Assembly: GCA_019096065.1 (NCBI GenBank)
Contig: JAGUCH010000003.1
Coordinates: forward strand, 1,488,001-1,552,000
Length of the DNA stretch: 64,000 nt
From: Paracyclopina nana
Taxonomy: Eukaryota > Arthropoda > Copepoda > Cyclopoida > Cyclopettidae
Direction: 5' to 3'
Positions 24,201 through 34,415 of the stretch are shown one piece after another (the first letter of the stretch is position 1; each line of letters starts with the position of its first letter). The notes beneath the pieces are model-generated. The model saw nothing but the letters and a program-made list of their open reading frames with translations, made no database searches and was not told the DNA's origin. The position numbers and the translations under genes were made by a program.

Positions 24201-26841
24201 AAGGATTATTAAGGCCTGGAAACAGATCATGACTGATTTTCACGGTCTGAATCAAATCACGTTTCCAAGGTGTGTCAAGCCACGAGGTACTGCCCACTTA
24301 TCGCTAGCTATATTCTCTGACGCCTCAGATCTGGCGTATGCTTGTGTAGCTTATATAAGAACCATATCAAATGGAGGCCATATTCAAAGCCAGCTGCTAG
24401 CTTCGAAGAAGAGACTGGCACCACTGGCGGAAAGAAGATCTATCCCCGAACTAGAGTTGATGGGCTCTGTCCTCAGCGCCAGGCTGTCTCGACGATTGCG
24501 AAGACTGGGATGGAAATTGGATAATATTTATTTCTTTACGGACTCCACGTGTGTCCTCAGCTGGTTGGCCAAGTCGGGCCGGACCTGGATCACATTTGTG
24601 GGAAATAGGGTCAGCCAAGTGCAACGAATGACGAAAGGCTTCCAATGGCGACATGTGAAGACCAAAGAGAACGCTGCAGATCTTCCCACGCGTGGCATGA
24701 GTGTAGAGGAGTTGGCAGGCAATCAATTTTGGATGATGGGGCCACAGTGGCTCTGCCTCCCTGAGGATCATTTTCCACAGCCTCAGGTGTTTGATTTGGA
24801 TGAGGAAGTGATGAAAGCTGCCAGCAAAGAGTTTCGAATGGCTTTAGCTGTCGTGGCGCAAGGAGGAGAGGCTGCCTCTTCTCCAGGAACCTTAGCTCAC
24901 GCCTTGGAGGCAGCTCAGTCTCTGTGGGAAAGAGAGAAATTCAGAACTCTGCCCATAACTGATGAGCAACTGCGGACGAATTATCGAAAATCCGTTAGAG
25001 TACTTGGCTGGGTGATCTTATTTGCATCGAAACTTAAGCTATTTGTGGCTCGGAGGAAGAAGTTGCCCACGGTAGACGAATGGAAAGCTTTTCCTTGGGG
25101 AGAAGCGGATCGTGACGGGCCGATGGTGAAAGCAGCGGAAGCCCGAGTGGTCTTAAGGGCCCAGTTAGACTACTACAAGGACGAAATCAAATCCTTGATT
25201 AAGTACACCAAGTTTCCGTCAAAGTCTAACCTGTCCGGATTGAGGCTGTGCGTCGGCGAATTTGGAGAACTCCGCACCCTGGGCCGACTATCAGAGTTAC
25301 CCATTCCAGGATTGGCTAGAGCCAGGCTCGTTTTACCACCGACAGACGTAGCGAGAGCAATCTTGACCTCGCTTCATCAAGAAACTGACCATGAGCTTGG
25401 CTATAAAACTCTCCTCAACCGAGCTCGATACCGTTATTGGCCCCTAAAGTGCAACACTATAGCTAGGAAAGTTATAGAAGACTGCATTGTGTGCCAGAAA
25501 AAGACCAGATGCCCGTCAGTACCTCAGATGGCTCCGTTGCCCCCAAATGCGGTGACCTACAAAGATGTGCTACCCTTTAAGAAGGTTGCTGTCGACTTCG
25601 CGGGCCCCTTTGCTGTCCGAGTTGGGAAGAATACTCAACATAGGCACGTGCTAATCGTAACCTGTCGCGATACTCATGCTATCCATGCCGAAGTCACCGA
25701 GTCCATGCAAACTTACAGCGTGGCGAATGCTTTTCATCGGTTCATCTCTATCAGAGGTACTCCTCAGTCGGTGAGATCAGACAATGGTCCTGGGCTGCCC
25801 AGCACCATGGAGGCAGTATGGGGAGACGAGAGACATGACCAGTTGGAAGAACAGTTGAGGATGATCGACTGGAATTACCTCAGAAAATGGACTCTGGATG
25901 CTGGAATTCAGGAGTGGACTTTTTCCCCCCCTTATGGACCTCATTTCAATGGACTGGGGGAAGTGGGGGTCCGTTTGTGGAAAAAGCATTATTATAAGCT
26001 TTACAGACATTATACTTTCTCCTTGGATGAGTTTTACACCTTGACCGCGAGAGCGATGGCGCTAGTCAACAGTCGACCATTGGGAGAAATCAGGGGAGAA
26101 ATCATAACCCCCTCGCATTTTTTAACGTTGGGGCCTCCTGGCGAGCTGCTGCCGGTGGCCCAACCAGAACAAGTGAAAAAAGCAGCTCTAAGATTCGGGC
26201 TCATAGAAACGTTTTTGCAAGAACTGTGGAAAGTGTGGCTGCCACAATTCCTGTTTCAGCTGCATCGACTACCCAAATGGACCCAGTTTGTGCAGGAACT
26301 CAAAGAAGGCCAAATGGTCTTAGTCGTGGACGCCAAGGAGCGGCGTTGCGACTGGCGATACGGAAAAGTCATGAGTGTCACCAAAGGAGTCGATGGAGTA
26401 GCTCGAAAAGCTGTGGTGCAGGTAGTTCCTCCCAAGAGACCAAAGTTTTCGGTAACTCGCCCCATAGCCAATTTAGTGCCTCTATCCATCTTCGAAGACG
26501 ACTTCGACAACAATATAAACCAAACACCAGTGAAGGAAGAGGACGTTCCGCCTCGACCAGAGATTGTAACCACCCCCGATATTATTGTCAAGCAAAAGAA
26601 ACAAAAGGAAAAGAAAGTCGAAAAAGCTATGCGGAAGCTCCACGCCATTGCTCCAGTAAAAGTGGGGGTAAATCCGCGCGAAGTGCGACAGACAGTGCTA
26701 AGCAAGGAAGTGCCACTTCAAGTGAAAACAAGAGCTCAACGTCGGTTGGAGCAAAAGACCACGGTTTTGTTTACACGCATAGCGCTGGTGGAAAAAAGGT
26801 TGCGAGAGGTCGCCGGACGGCAAAGTTGCGACAACCAATGA
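21250..26841 (+). CDS. BEL/Pao Gag-Pol polyprotein ORF2
   Basis: About 1,860 codons with the BEL/Pao order. By position: Gag-like DUF1759-type region 21,290-21,850; CCHC-like knuckles 21,985-22,190 (CFKCLRGRHRIQKC); retropepsin-like domain from about 22,430; reverse transcriptase 23,130-24,000 with YMDD at 23,761; RNase H 24,300-24,680; integrase zinc-binding motif 25,370-25,510; integrase core 25,560-26,060; C-terminal BEL-type domain to about 26,450. These activities would copy and integrate the element. Confidence 0.93.
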   Translation: MYGAAPQFDMNMLAFYQNIKLKPMDMESFSGETPSEYFVFKQNFKFLIHDNPMVSVAEKFGRLVEKTSGTAAELFKYLPRTPENYEEALKRLEDRYGNVDKQTDYAYQHLDTVAIIDNSKTTSLSGAKSAVDRLRTYLSQIPGTNLASHHGRVRSALQFTPRALDSFNNYCQVMSPAGFTFEVFIQWCEAQLSLVMHTDRQEKKKTKTVLATTAKESSSEYDSEEESRVALATYAPQDNPMKLYSSCPMCNESHSLMKCFKFRDLTFQEKKSKVREVGACFKCLRGRHRIQKCDWTYNCRICKSPKHNVLICPEAAAAAAPPSQPKVPQAEVTAQQVLDYLKNLVSQTAPAATSGTVPEVTALITNKDLSSPYFVAPAIIVNPLTHQSAVINVMMDTACDTNFITTNVADAIGLHGKSIKQGIQMLNTRSKVETKKVKFLLKSTVTQDQENMEAFTIECIVDNLKLPKIEKLQQRFPSLKKYQFPRLTDTRVDMLMGTQNYDWITDVDKQTPGQPYVMKTKLGHVLLYNQKEEIVCLSTAVLGSQANGGEDEDEKITISEEDFEQEEEKTREEGYEIIMNLHKDPTKVLENLWALEAIGIGLEEEREDSKPTTREEEYAMQILQQGLEQMTDKRYQIPVMWKPGHPDIECNYDEAVRLSVRFEGRLKQKLPEVYQAASKEIQASLESGFIRKLTPGRDELRTGFYLPGLTVTRLDKPSTPHRVVYDCARKFSQGKCLNDTMLPGPNLLNDLFDVLLRLRAKPIVVGADVKKMYLQFQLKPQDRKYFRFCWNGECYESISLMFGAASSPCMVLFGVRKHAKKFLHSHPKGAQALIQDTYMDDLVTGAESEAEAKEIVKQCNEIMAEARLPLMKWVSNCPGAIEELDHNLRFSSAADGEGKTLGMIINLKEDVIKYAVPDLTPYLEKTVTLRTFASAAAKIYDPLGLLDPVTLGPRLAMQQVCAMRSLLKLDWDTNLEDVPSEEMKRIIKAWKQIMTDFHGLNQITFPRCVKPRGTAHLSLAIFSDASDLAYACVAYIRTISNGGHIQSQLLASKKRLAPLAERRSIPELELMGSVLSARLSRRLRRLGWKLDNIYFFTDSTCVLSWLAKSGRTWITFVGNRVSQVQRMTKGFQWRHVKTKENAADLPTRGMSVEELAGNQFWMMGPQWLCLPEDHFPQPQVFDLDEEVMKAASKEFRMALAVVAQGGEAASSPGTLAHALEAAQSLWEREKFRTLPITDEQLRTNYRKSVRVLGWVILFASKLKLFVARRKKLPTVDEWKAFPWGEADRDGPMVKAAEARVVLRAQLDYYKDEIKSLIKYTKFPSKSNLSGLRLCVGEFGELRTLGRLSELPIPGLARARLVLPPTDVARAILTSLHQETDHELGYKTLLNRARYRYWPLKCNTIARKVIEDCIVCQKKTRCPSVPQMAPLPPNAVTYKDVLPFKKVAVDFAGPFAVRVGKNTQHRHVLIVTCRDTHAIHAEVTESMQTYSVANAFHRFISIRGTPQSVRSDNGPGLPSTMEAVWGDERHDQLEEQLRMIDWNYLRKWTLDAGIQEWTFSPPYGPHFNGLGEVGVRLWKKHYYKLYRHYTFSLDEFYTLTARAMALVNSRPLGEIRGEIITPSHFLTLGPPGELLPVAQPEQVKKAALRFGLIETFLQELWKVWLPQFLFQLHRLPKWTQFVQELKEGQMVLVVDAKERRCDWRYGKVMSVTKGVDGVARKAVVQVVPPKRPKFSVTRPIANLVPLSIFEDDFDNNINQTPVKEEDVPPRPEIVTTPDIIVKQKKQKEKKVEKAMRKLHAIAPVKVGVNPREVRQTVLSKEVPLQVKTRAQRRLEQKTTVLFTRIALVEKRLREVAGRQSCDNQ

Positions 26842-27116
26842 AATTCTCGCTTAGTATTTTCCGCTTGACCACCGAGGCATCTGATTGCCTCCCCACTTTG
26901 GTCAACAAAACGAAGAGTTGTGATTGGCCGACGAGTGTAAACAAAACACGGACGGCGCACGGCGATTGGCAAGGGCAGCTGTTGACTCAGTCGTGTGGAG
27001 GCACTCGAGCGATAAACAAGCGTGTGACTTTAAGTGTTTTTCGTGCTCCATTTCGCAGTCCCGTGGTACAAAAGGCCGTGTTTAGTAACCTTGTGAGACT
27101 ATCTCGCAAGGAAACT

Positions 27117-30080
27117 ATGGAAAATCCTCCGGTGGAATCGAGCGGCAGCCGTTCGGTTAAGAGGTATAATACTATTGACTATAGTGATGGTGTTTTAAGC
27201 CCGGCAAAAAGGCTCAAAAACAGTGACTTGACGTCAAATCTCCAGTTTAACGACTCTGTTCCCCCAAAACATAGGCTGGTTTTCACTAACGACACCAAGT
27301 TGCAAGATGGGCCGGGAAAGTATCAGCAGCTTTTCAAACTGTCTGGTCGACGGCGGCATCAATTTGACGCCGATGCCATCAGTCGAAGGCTGCACCAGCA
27401 GCTGGAAGTGGAGGGACGCCGGTACGACGCCCTTGGCGATTGGTATTTGGAGCCGGCGGAGGAACCACAGCTGTTAAACTACATGAAAGCAGCCAATCAA
27501 CCACCGACGACATTGAGAGAGGTGCAGCTGGAAATAATCGCGGCCAAATTCGCCAATCAATATGGCTTCAAGCGAGCGTGGTACGTGGAAGACTTGAGGC
27601 GGCTGGACTTCGTCGTGCTCTCACTCATCTATTGCAACCCCAAACACGCGGTGCTGGGCGGAAAGGACGATTTTGGGCCGGCAGTAATCACCGACAATCG
27701 TTTGCCAGGCGAAAGGCTGGCAGGAAGAATGACTGCTTTGGAACGCGACGCGATGAGACAAGGCTCCATTGCTGAGAAGACACCGGTCCTCAGGACAATG
27801 CTCATCTGCCATCCCAGTCTATACGGCCACTATGCTGCAAGTTTGGCCGAAGCTGGAGTGGAGTACAACCCGCCAACGCCCACTCCGGAACAACAAAAGA
27901 TGGCTGCCCAAGCTCTTCGTGTCTACTCCGCCATCTTCAACACAATAGCTGTTCAGAGGCATCGCTACTTGGTGGCCAAGGATGGAGAGCCGTCGGCGAG
28001 CTTCACCAATGAAGACATCACTGCTTTTGACCTCAGGAATCTTTTGGCCCAGTTCCCCGCACAAGATGTAGGGCGTTTGAGAGGGTGGATGATCAATGCG
28101 TCCGACGTAATCTACGGGGAAGAAGAAACGCTGGCTGAGTTGGCCACCCTCAAGTTGGAAGATTGTCCCTCAACTACAATGATCGCACCCACTCGAGCGG
28201 CAGCCGCTCGAGCCCAATATGAACATGATTGTCCCTTTGCCCTCGCCGCCATGGAAAAACGAGAGCCCAACCAGAACTGCCCTTACCCATTCTGTGCTAT
28301 GAAGCTACCAATGGATCCCACGGGCAGCCTCCCTGCTCCACATGGAGGGCTAGAGAAGCGAACCCTGCTCTACTATGCGTTAGCTGACGCCAAGATCGAT
28401 GGAAGGGCGACAGCAGGGCCGTTCGACCTACGTCTAGATGGATCAAGACTCGTGCTGTTTTATCACCATGCCAATCAGTGGCCGGCCGTCCAGGACGCCT
28501 TGAAAATGTCTGACTACTTTGTCACCATCATGAAAACAAGGGTCGTGGGCATATACACCACTGGATGGACCTTGGCAGCGTATAGAAGAGCCAAGTTTAA
28601 GGATGTGCAACCGCCTAAGGAGGCGTTCACCATGTTAGTCATCACCAACATGGCAGGAATCGCGCTGGCCATCCAGGTTAACTCTGGCGGTCTTGGAGAA
28701 ACAATTCGGGGAGTTCAAATACCACCCATTGTTGTCAAGTTGCTGGAGGATGACACGGTGCGAAAGTACCAATTCAGCATCACGAGACAGAGAAGATGTC
28801 TAGCTGCAGTGGGAATTCAAGCAAAAAACCTCTGTGAAGCCACCAACCGCGCCGCCTTTGCCTTCCCTCAACCCAGGGAGGACCTCCTCAACGTCAGGAC
28901 TGGCTCCATTTTTGTAGCCACGCAGCTGGGGCTGCCCCTCGTCTTCGAACCTGTCAGACCTGAGAGAAAAAATGACAAGAAGAATGCCAGAGTCCTCCAA
29001 GAAGCTTTGGGCGATGAGCTATTTAAGGAGCACCAAGGGCGCATGTTGCTCAACATTGCGCATGTCGATTACTCGAAGAACTGGGAGGACTGGAACAAGA
29101 TGGCGGTGCTCTACCTTTTCTACGAATCGACGGTGCCACTGATCTTCGTCACTCGAGAGGCTGTGGCTATAATGGAGAGCCTCAACTACCCTGACAGAGC
29201 CGACGCTATGAGACAAATCTTGTTTCTTCTCGACCAAGTACAAGACGTGCCACAATTGTCATCTATACCGGCAAGAGCTGAGAAGGATGTTCGACCCTTT
29301 GGCAATAAGGAATATATGGAGATGGCTAACGTGAAGCCCGGCCCCGCATTTATGTACTTCACCTCAGGCTCGTTGACCGTCAATGACGACGCCACTGTTC
29401 TCTCAAAGATGGCTGCTCCGGCTATGAATCGGCCTGTAGACTTGGCCAGCTGCACTCCAGCATTGGTTGCTGACTTGACGGAAATCGCCAATTGCTCTGA
29501 CCTCGCCGAGTTGTCACTGAATCAAGCCATTGATGAACTCTTTGATCACGGAGCAGCCTTCCCGCACAGGTGCTTAAAATGCGCCACAACTAATCACTGT
29601 GCCACCCAAGAAGAAGCTCAGATCTGGGAAGTGCCTGCGGCTGCCGCAGCCACTATCTCAGTTACGACTAAAGTCGATGAAGAGCCTTCCCTCAGGCAAG
29701 TACATGTGGCGAAAAGACTACCAATGCCAAAGATCGACTGTCGAAAGAAAAAGGTCCGCTGCGTCTATCCCCCTTGTGGCAGCAATCAACACATCCTGGC
29801 TGTCTGCGCTCTGATGATGGAAAGATGCGCAAGATGCAAATTCTACGGGCATCACGCGCATCACCACCTAACCGTGCCTTTTTTAAGGTTAATTGAAGAC
29901 TTTTTTGCGTGTGTCCCTTTCCACACGTTTGCCATCACTCTGATTCAAAACATCGCCTGGAAGAAAAGGATTGCTGAAGATGGAAATCTCGAAGTCGCTG
30001 TGGAGGTTGCTGACGAGTTGATGGAAGTCATGCCACCAGAAGGATTTCCCCTGTCCTTTCTGCGTCCTCAAGCCCCTTGA
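27117..30080 (+). CDS. BEL/Pao third ORF, function unknown
   Basis: About 987 residues from the ATG at 27117; the frame is open further upstream, overlapping the end of pol. It lies between pol and the polypurine tract, where some BEL/Pao elements carry an envelope gene. However, no signal peptide or membrane anchor is apparent, so it does not look like an envelope. The C-terminal third has a cysteine/histidine cluster at about 29,560-29,870 (CLKC, CARCKFYGHHAHHH) that could bind metal. A middle segment (about 28,530-28,820) is faintly reminiscent of a DnaQ-type exonuclease fold, too weak to claim. I do not recognise the family. Confidence 0.75.
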   Translation: MENPPVESSGSRSVKRYNTIDYSDGVLSPAKRLKNSDLTSNLQFNDSVPPKHRLVFTNDTKLQDGPGKYQQLFKLSGRRRHQFDADAISRRLHQQLEVEGRRYDALGDWYLEPAEEPQLLNYMKAANQPPTTLREVQLEIIAAKFANQYGFKRAWYVEDLRRLDFVVLSLIYCNPKHAVLGGKDDFGPAVITDNRLPGERLAGRMTALERDAMRQGSIAEKTPVLRTMLICHPSLYGHYAASLAEAGVEYNPPTPTPEQQKMAAQALRVYSAIFNTIAVQRHRYLVAKDGEPSASFTNEDITAFDLRNLLAQFPAQDVGRLRGWMINASDVIYGEEETLAELATLKLEDCPSTTMIAPTRAAAARAQYEHDCPFALAAMEKREPNQNCPYPFCAMKLPMDPTGSLPAPHGGLEKRTLLYYALADAKIDGRATAGPFDLRLDGSRLVLFYHHANQWPAVQDALKMSDYFVTIMKTRVVGIYTTGWTLAAYRRAKFKDVQPPKEAFTMLVITNMAGIALAIQVNSGGLGETIRGVQIPPIVVKLLEDDTVRKYQFSITRQRRCLAAVGIQAKNLCEATNRAAFAFPQPREDLLNVRTGSIFVATQLGLPLVFEPVRPERKNDKKNARVLQEALGDELFKEHQGRMLLNIAHVDYSKNWEDWNKMAVLYLFYESTVPLIFVTREAVAIMESLNYPDRADAMRQILFLLDQVQDVPQLSSIPARAEKDVRPFGNKEYMEMANVKPGPAFMYFTSGSLTVNDDATVLSKMAAPAMNRPVDLASCTPALVADLTEIANCSDLAELSLNQAIDELFDHGAAFPHRCLKCATTNHCATQEEAQIWEVPAAAAATISVTTKVDEEPSLRQVHVAKRLPMPKIDCRKKKVRCVYPPCGSNQHILAVCALMMERCARCKFYGHHAHHHLTVPFLRLIEDFFACVPFHTFAITLIQNIAWKKRIAEDGNLEVAVEVADELMEVMPPEGFPLSFLRPQAP

Positions 30081-30084
30081 GCAC

Positions 30085-30098
30085 ACGGGGGGGGAATT
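30085..30098 (+). other. Polypurine tract of BEL/Pao element
   Basis: ACGGGGGGGGAATT, almost all purine, lies directly before the 3' LTR, as needed for plus-strand priming. Confidence 0.8.
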
Positions 30099-30419
30099 TG
30101 ATAATTATAGAAGTGATAGGTTTTGTGATACTCCTCCCAGAATTACCGCTTGTAAGCTGATTAACGGATAAATAAACAGTTACATTTCTGCCGCCAAATA
30201 GTTAGCATCAATATATTTAGTGGAAGCAGATTTCTCATGGTTATCATCCTGGTTGAAGGATTCCAAAGGAGCTGGTCCTCTGAGGACAGCTTGAGTTGGC
30301 AGTAGGCTCTTTTGGAAGTATTCTGTCTCTCATCCGCTGGTAGAAGCCGCTCGCTCCGCGCTCTGGATTGGTGCTTAGTCTTGTTTGGCCCGATCTGTGG
30401 AGAAGCCTCAAATTCATCA
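30099..30419 (+). repeat. 3' LTR of BEL/Pao element
   Basis: 321 bp with the same sequence as the 5' LTR by eye. It is followed by CTGTC, the second copy of the target duplication. Confidence 0.95.
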
Positions 30420-30576
30420 CTGTCGGACATTTAACATTCTATTTGTCGGACATTCTACAACTATGACAAATCCGTCGGGCAAAAAACACAGTAGATGTCG
30501 GACATTTTGCAACTAGACGCGTCGGTCATTTTACGAGACATTGATTTTCGGACAAAAAAAGTTCCCCCATTCTGAT

Positions 30577-33500
30577 AGCTCAATGGTAGATTGTTTTTGA
30601 CAGAATCTGTTTTTACCCAAATCATAACAATAATATTAAGTCTTCTAAGCGATTTTTTTGAGGCAATAAGGTCGAAAATTAAACCGTGCATGTGTGGATT
30701 AGATGTGAGTTAGTTAGTATGTAAATGCACTGCACACAACTGTGAATACTAGCTAGAAAAAAGGCAGTGAATTGTAGTTCCAACAATTAAAATCTGTTTG
30801 TATGTCAAAACTAAAGACTGCCAAAAGCTCTAAATGAAAACAATTTGTCTTAATTTTACTTTGTGTATTAGAAAAATTGCCTGTTTAAAGCTCTCAAATG
30901 CATTTGCATTTTTTGGTGTGTGCGGTATTTATTAGTGTGCGTTGCGTTGCGTTTGTGTGCAGTATTTAGTATAACCGCTTTTGTCCGAAGGAGGATTTTT
31001 CTATAATGAAACTTATAGGTGTTTGCATGTTTACCTTTGGCTCCCATTCCAATTGGATGGGCACTTTGTAAATAATGGAGCACTTTTTGTGGCTTTTATA
31101 CTTGTTGTCATCATGAGTTGGGGCAAAAAGCACCACTTGGCTCGGTCTCCGCTCGGTTTGCACCATTATGTTGGTTATTTCTGCTGGTGGTAAATGTTTC
31201 CTTTATTTTCAGCCAGCAAATGTCATTGTCGAGGACTCAATGGATAAATCTCCTGTTGCTCACTCAAGCAATTAAATTCTCTGCTTCTTCTCTTCGTAGT
31301 CTCTGTGTCTTTTGACGGCAAACACCAGACTGACGCATTTTGCGCGTCACTTTGCTTGGCTTGAGTGGTCGCGCTTTATGGGTAAACTCAATTTTGTCGC
31401 TTGATTAAAAGTGAGATGGCTTCAAAGTTTGCAAATGCTGACCTTGTGCGACAATTCTCGTTAGAAATCCGACATAGTCAGAGCGTGATGAACAGAGCAC
31501 AATGCCAAATAGGACTAATGGGCCTTTCAGGCCTTTTTTGAGCCCATCACGACCGATTTGAAGCATCTCGACTGTCAGCTCCAAATTGAATCAGTTATTA
31601 ATGTGCTGACGTTGTCATATTAGCTTCCTGAAAAAAATCCACTTAATACAGTTCATTTTTAGATAGTGGTCCTAGTAATATTCTAATATACTATAGTATT
31701 ATTAGCTTGGGAGCGTTTTCAACTGAATTCTGTGAATTTAATTGACTACGTTCTTACTCGTAAAATCTGTCATGAAATTACTACGAGATATGGATCAAAG
31801 CAAGAAAATCGCAGTTCGGCTACAAAGCTTCATGCCCTGTTCATGTACACCCAAAACTCCTTAGCAAAATGCATGAAAGACACCTTTTAAAGGAAAGGAG
31901 AAAAATTGTCATGTGACAGGCTCCAGCTGACACAAAAAAATCAGATCGACTATTAGCCAACTTGACAGTAATCAAATGTAATTTTAGAAATTTATGTGCC
32001 ATATTTTAGCCATTTTCTGCAAAATCAATGCTTAGATTTCACCTTTTACCTAAAAAACTTGAAGGAAATTATTTTTTCATGAAAAAAGGCTGAAAAGCAC
32101 GAAACTAAATAGCAAAAATTGCCATTAAAAACGCTGCTCGGTCCCAAGCTGAACTCGTGTAGGGGCAACCAGCAGCAGATTCACTTTTTCTTAAGGCAAT
32201 TTTTTTCCATACCTTAATTAAGGCATCTTAATACATGAACAAGGCATTAAAGCTCCCTATAAATTCACGTGAGCTTAAAAATGGGTCTTTTTTTCACATC
32301 TTCCTGGTGGCTTGGATAAATAAGAAGAATGTGCCGAGCTTTGCATTGGTGAAGGTCAGGGCATGATCTATCAAAAAATGGGTCTTTATTCTTATCAAAG
32401 GCCAATCCCTTGCGGCTTAAATGTAATCTTTTGACCGAGTTGCTGCAACGCGCGCAATCTGAGCTCCCAACAAAAGAGTTTCTACTTATTCTGGTAATGT
32501 CAAAAGCATTCAGGAATTTGCATAATTCACAGACGTGCCCATCATGCTAAATGGCACAAAGGGGCTCAATCAGCGTACAAAGGCCAAAAATCAAGGCCAG
32601 ATAATGTGTGGCAAATTGCTGTGCACGCAAACCATCCATCGGTCACTTTTTCATTACCTATAATTGCTTGATATAAGAAAAATGTGAGATGGCATCAATT
32701 TTGGGTCGCTCTCAAAGTCGGCAGTAAAGCTTGAGTCTATCAGGAAAAAAGTATAGTGAATTGGGAACAATCGAGAGGTAATTGGTAGGGTCTTTTTTTG
32801 CAGTTTGGCAGCAACCTCACCGTGATTTTGTAGGAGTAAACAATGGGGTATCATTAGCAGTATTTAAAATATTTTTTGAATGACGTCCAAGAAAAGTTTT
32901 GCGGAGGAAGCATGTGCAGTTTTTTGGCGGACCAGCAGCTGCTGCATAATGAGGGCCCATAATTCAGGCAGGAGGTCGTCAAAGAGCATAATTGGCCTGC
33001 CGCGAGATTAATATCCCGACACTTTATAAAAGGTCGTTCTCATGCCATAAAATGCCATAAATTGGAAAAAAAGTCTACTGTTTTCGCATGTCTTGGTAAA
33101 GTGCATGTTTGTGTAGGTAAGTGGTTAATAATTATTGTGGCAAGAAAGTGGGTGAAATGCATGTTGGCATGCTTCACTTTTGGCTATGGGACCGATCCAT
33201 GGTCGCAGTAATGATCCTTCAATTTGGGAGACCCCTGCTGCGTACATGATCATTGTATGTTCCAACGAAGAAAAAATTGATGAAATTCATCTTGGGATCG
33301 CATTTCAGCAATACAAAGTACTCTTTATGATATTTATGATTGAGCTGACTTTTGGTAGTCGAATGATTCGGCCACAGGAATTTCAATTTGTGGCAAAGCT
33401 GAGAAATTAGGAGCAACAGAAATTGCAGCTGATAGGCTAAAAATGACCGAGTGAATGGTTCCCATAAAATTCATTAAGATTCTGCTTAGAAGTCCTATTA

Positions 33501-34415
33501 AACGCGCTGCAAAGCGAGCAATAGACGCGTAAATTGAAGGCTAAAATATATAGACAAAAACCAACAATTTGAAATAGCAAATGACATTCAAGAAAGTGTT
33601 GCATTGAAGATTTGTGGATAGTAAAAAAATTCTCCTGGATGAATTCAGCAAGCAAGCTTAATCATTGAATTTATCCAAATTAATCAAGTACGAAAAAAAA
33701 AAGAATTTGAGAATATTAAAGGCAGCAGAACTGCACGTAGTAGCAGTACGTACCGCACCACGTGCTTTTACATATCCCACTACAGTATGTCAACCATTGT
33801 AAGCCAAGCCAGAAGGGAAAGCCCATGGCTTTCACAACACCTAGAAAGCCCGCCTCTATAACAGGGAATTTACTTTGAAAAAATGGTTCACTGTAATGCC
33901 TAATTATCGCTGTTACACATGCTTGACAATTCCCACTTGTTATTGCTGAAGCAAAAAGGCCTCAATATGGGCCTCTACGGACTGCTAAGAGGGCCTTTTA
34001 AGCGGGCTTTCAGCCCATAGCAAGTGGCCTTGGAAAACATCCGCGCGAGTAGTGCTAAGATTAGTTTGTGTGTGAGCATTTTGTTTGTGTAGTATGTGGT
34101 AGCAGCATGCAGCGGCAGTAGCCAGTAAACTGTGCTGGCTGCAGCTGACTTAGAAAGCTCTTAAAAAGAGAGCCTTGCTTCATTCAGTGCGCTCTTGGAC
34201 TTTGTAAAGGCCATACACACGTACAAAGCGAATGGAGAAGAAGGCCCAGTGGTTCGTTGGACCCCAGAAGCAAAAGTGAAAGCAACTATACTGCTGCTGC
34301 TACTTCTTTTACAGAGTGGCATTAAATAAGCCCTTGGGAGCAGCCTTCTCCAAGATAACTGACATTAGTTTACCCATTTTTTAAACCTTGCCATTGCCAG
34401 AAATGTGAGCTCATC
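30577..34415. other. Intergenic upstream of gamma-syntrophin
   Basis: Nearly 4 kb without a supported gene. A TATAAAAGG at 33026-33034, followed about 85 nt later by a donor-like TAG|GTAAGTGG at 33116/33117, could mark a promoter and a non-coding first exon of the syntrophin gene. This is a guess from spacing only. The rest is AT-rich with scattered GGCC-containing words and no recognised element. Confidence 0.35.

Larger units (their letters stand above)
18329..30419 (+). mobile_element. BEL/Pao LTR retrotransposon, looks whole
   Basis: A 12.1-kb element with 321-bp LTRs (18329-18649, 30099-30419) that appear identical, a 5-bp target duplication CTGTC (18324-18328, 30420-30424), a primer-binding-like site, a G-rich polypurine tract and three long ORFs. 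The pol order (zinc knuckles, protease, RT, RNase H, integrase) and sequence place it in BEL/Pao. Identical LTRs indicate a very recent insertion. It looks whole, with no obvious breaks. It landed inside an older small DNA transposon, splitting it in two. Confidence 0.95.
17827..30567. mobile_element. Small non-autonomous DNA transposon, split by the BEL insertion
   Basis: Two arms, 17827-18328 and 30425-30567, flank the LTR element and together make about 645 bp. The outer ends are imperfect inverted repeats: the left starts GGGCTCCATCATTTTGTCCGA, and the right, read on the minus strand, starts GGGGAACTTTTTTTGTCCGA. Both arms carry GTCCGACA-type motifs and GTG(CG)TTTTTTGCCCGAC in opposite orientations. 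The 9-bp word CATTCTGAT lies directly outside each end (17818-17826, 30568-30576) and fits a target duplication. The 9-bp size and GGG ends suggest a Mutator-like (MULE) non-autonomous element; the superfamily is an inference. Confidence 0.7.

Noticed and set aside
30577-34415. Search for tRNA or other RNA genes in the large intergenic regions
   Set aside because: No T-arm-like GTTCRANYC with matching A-box and cloverleaf spacing was found by eye.
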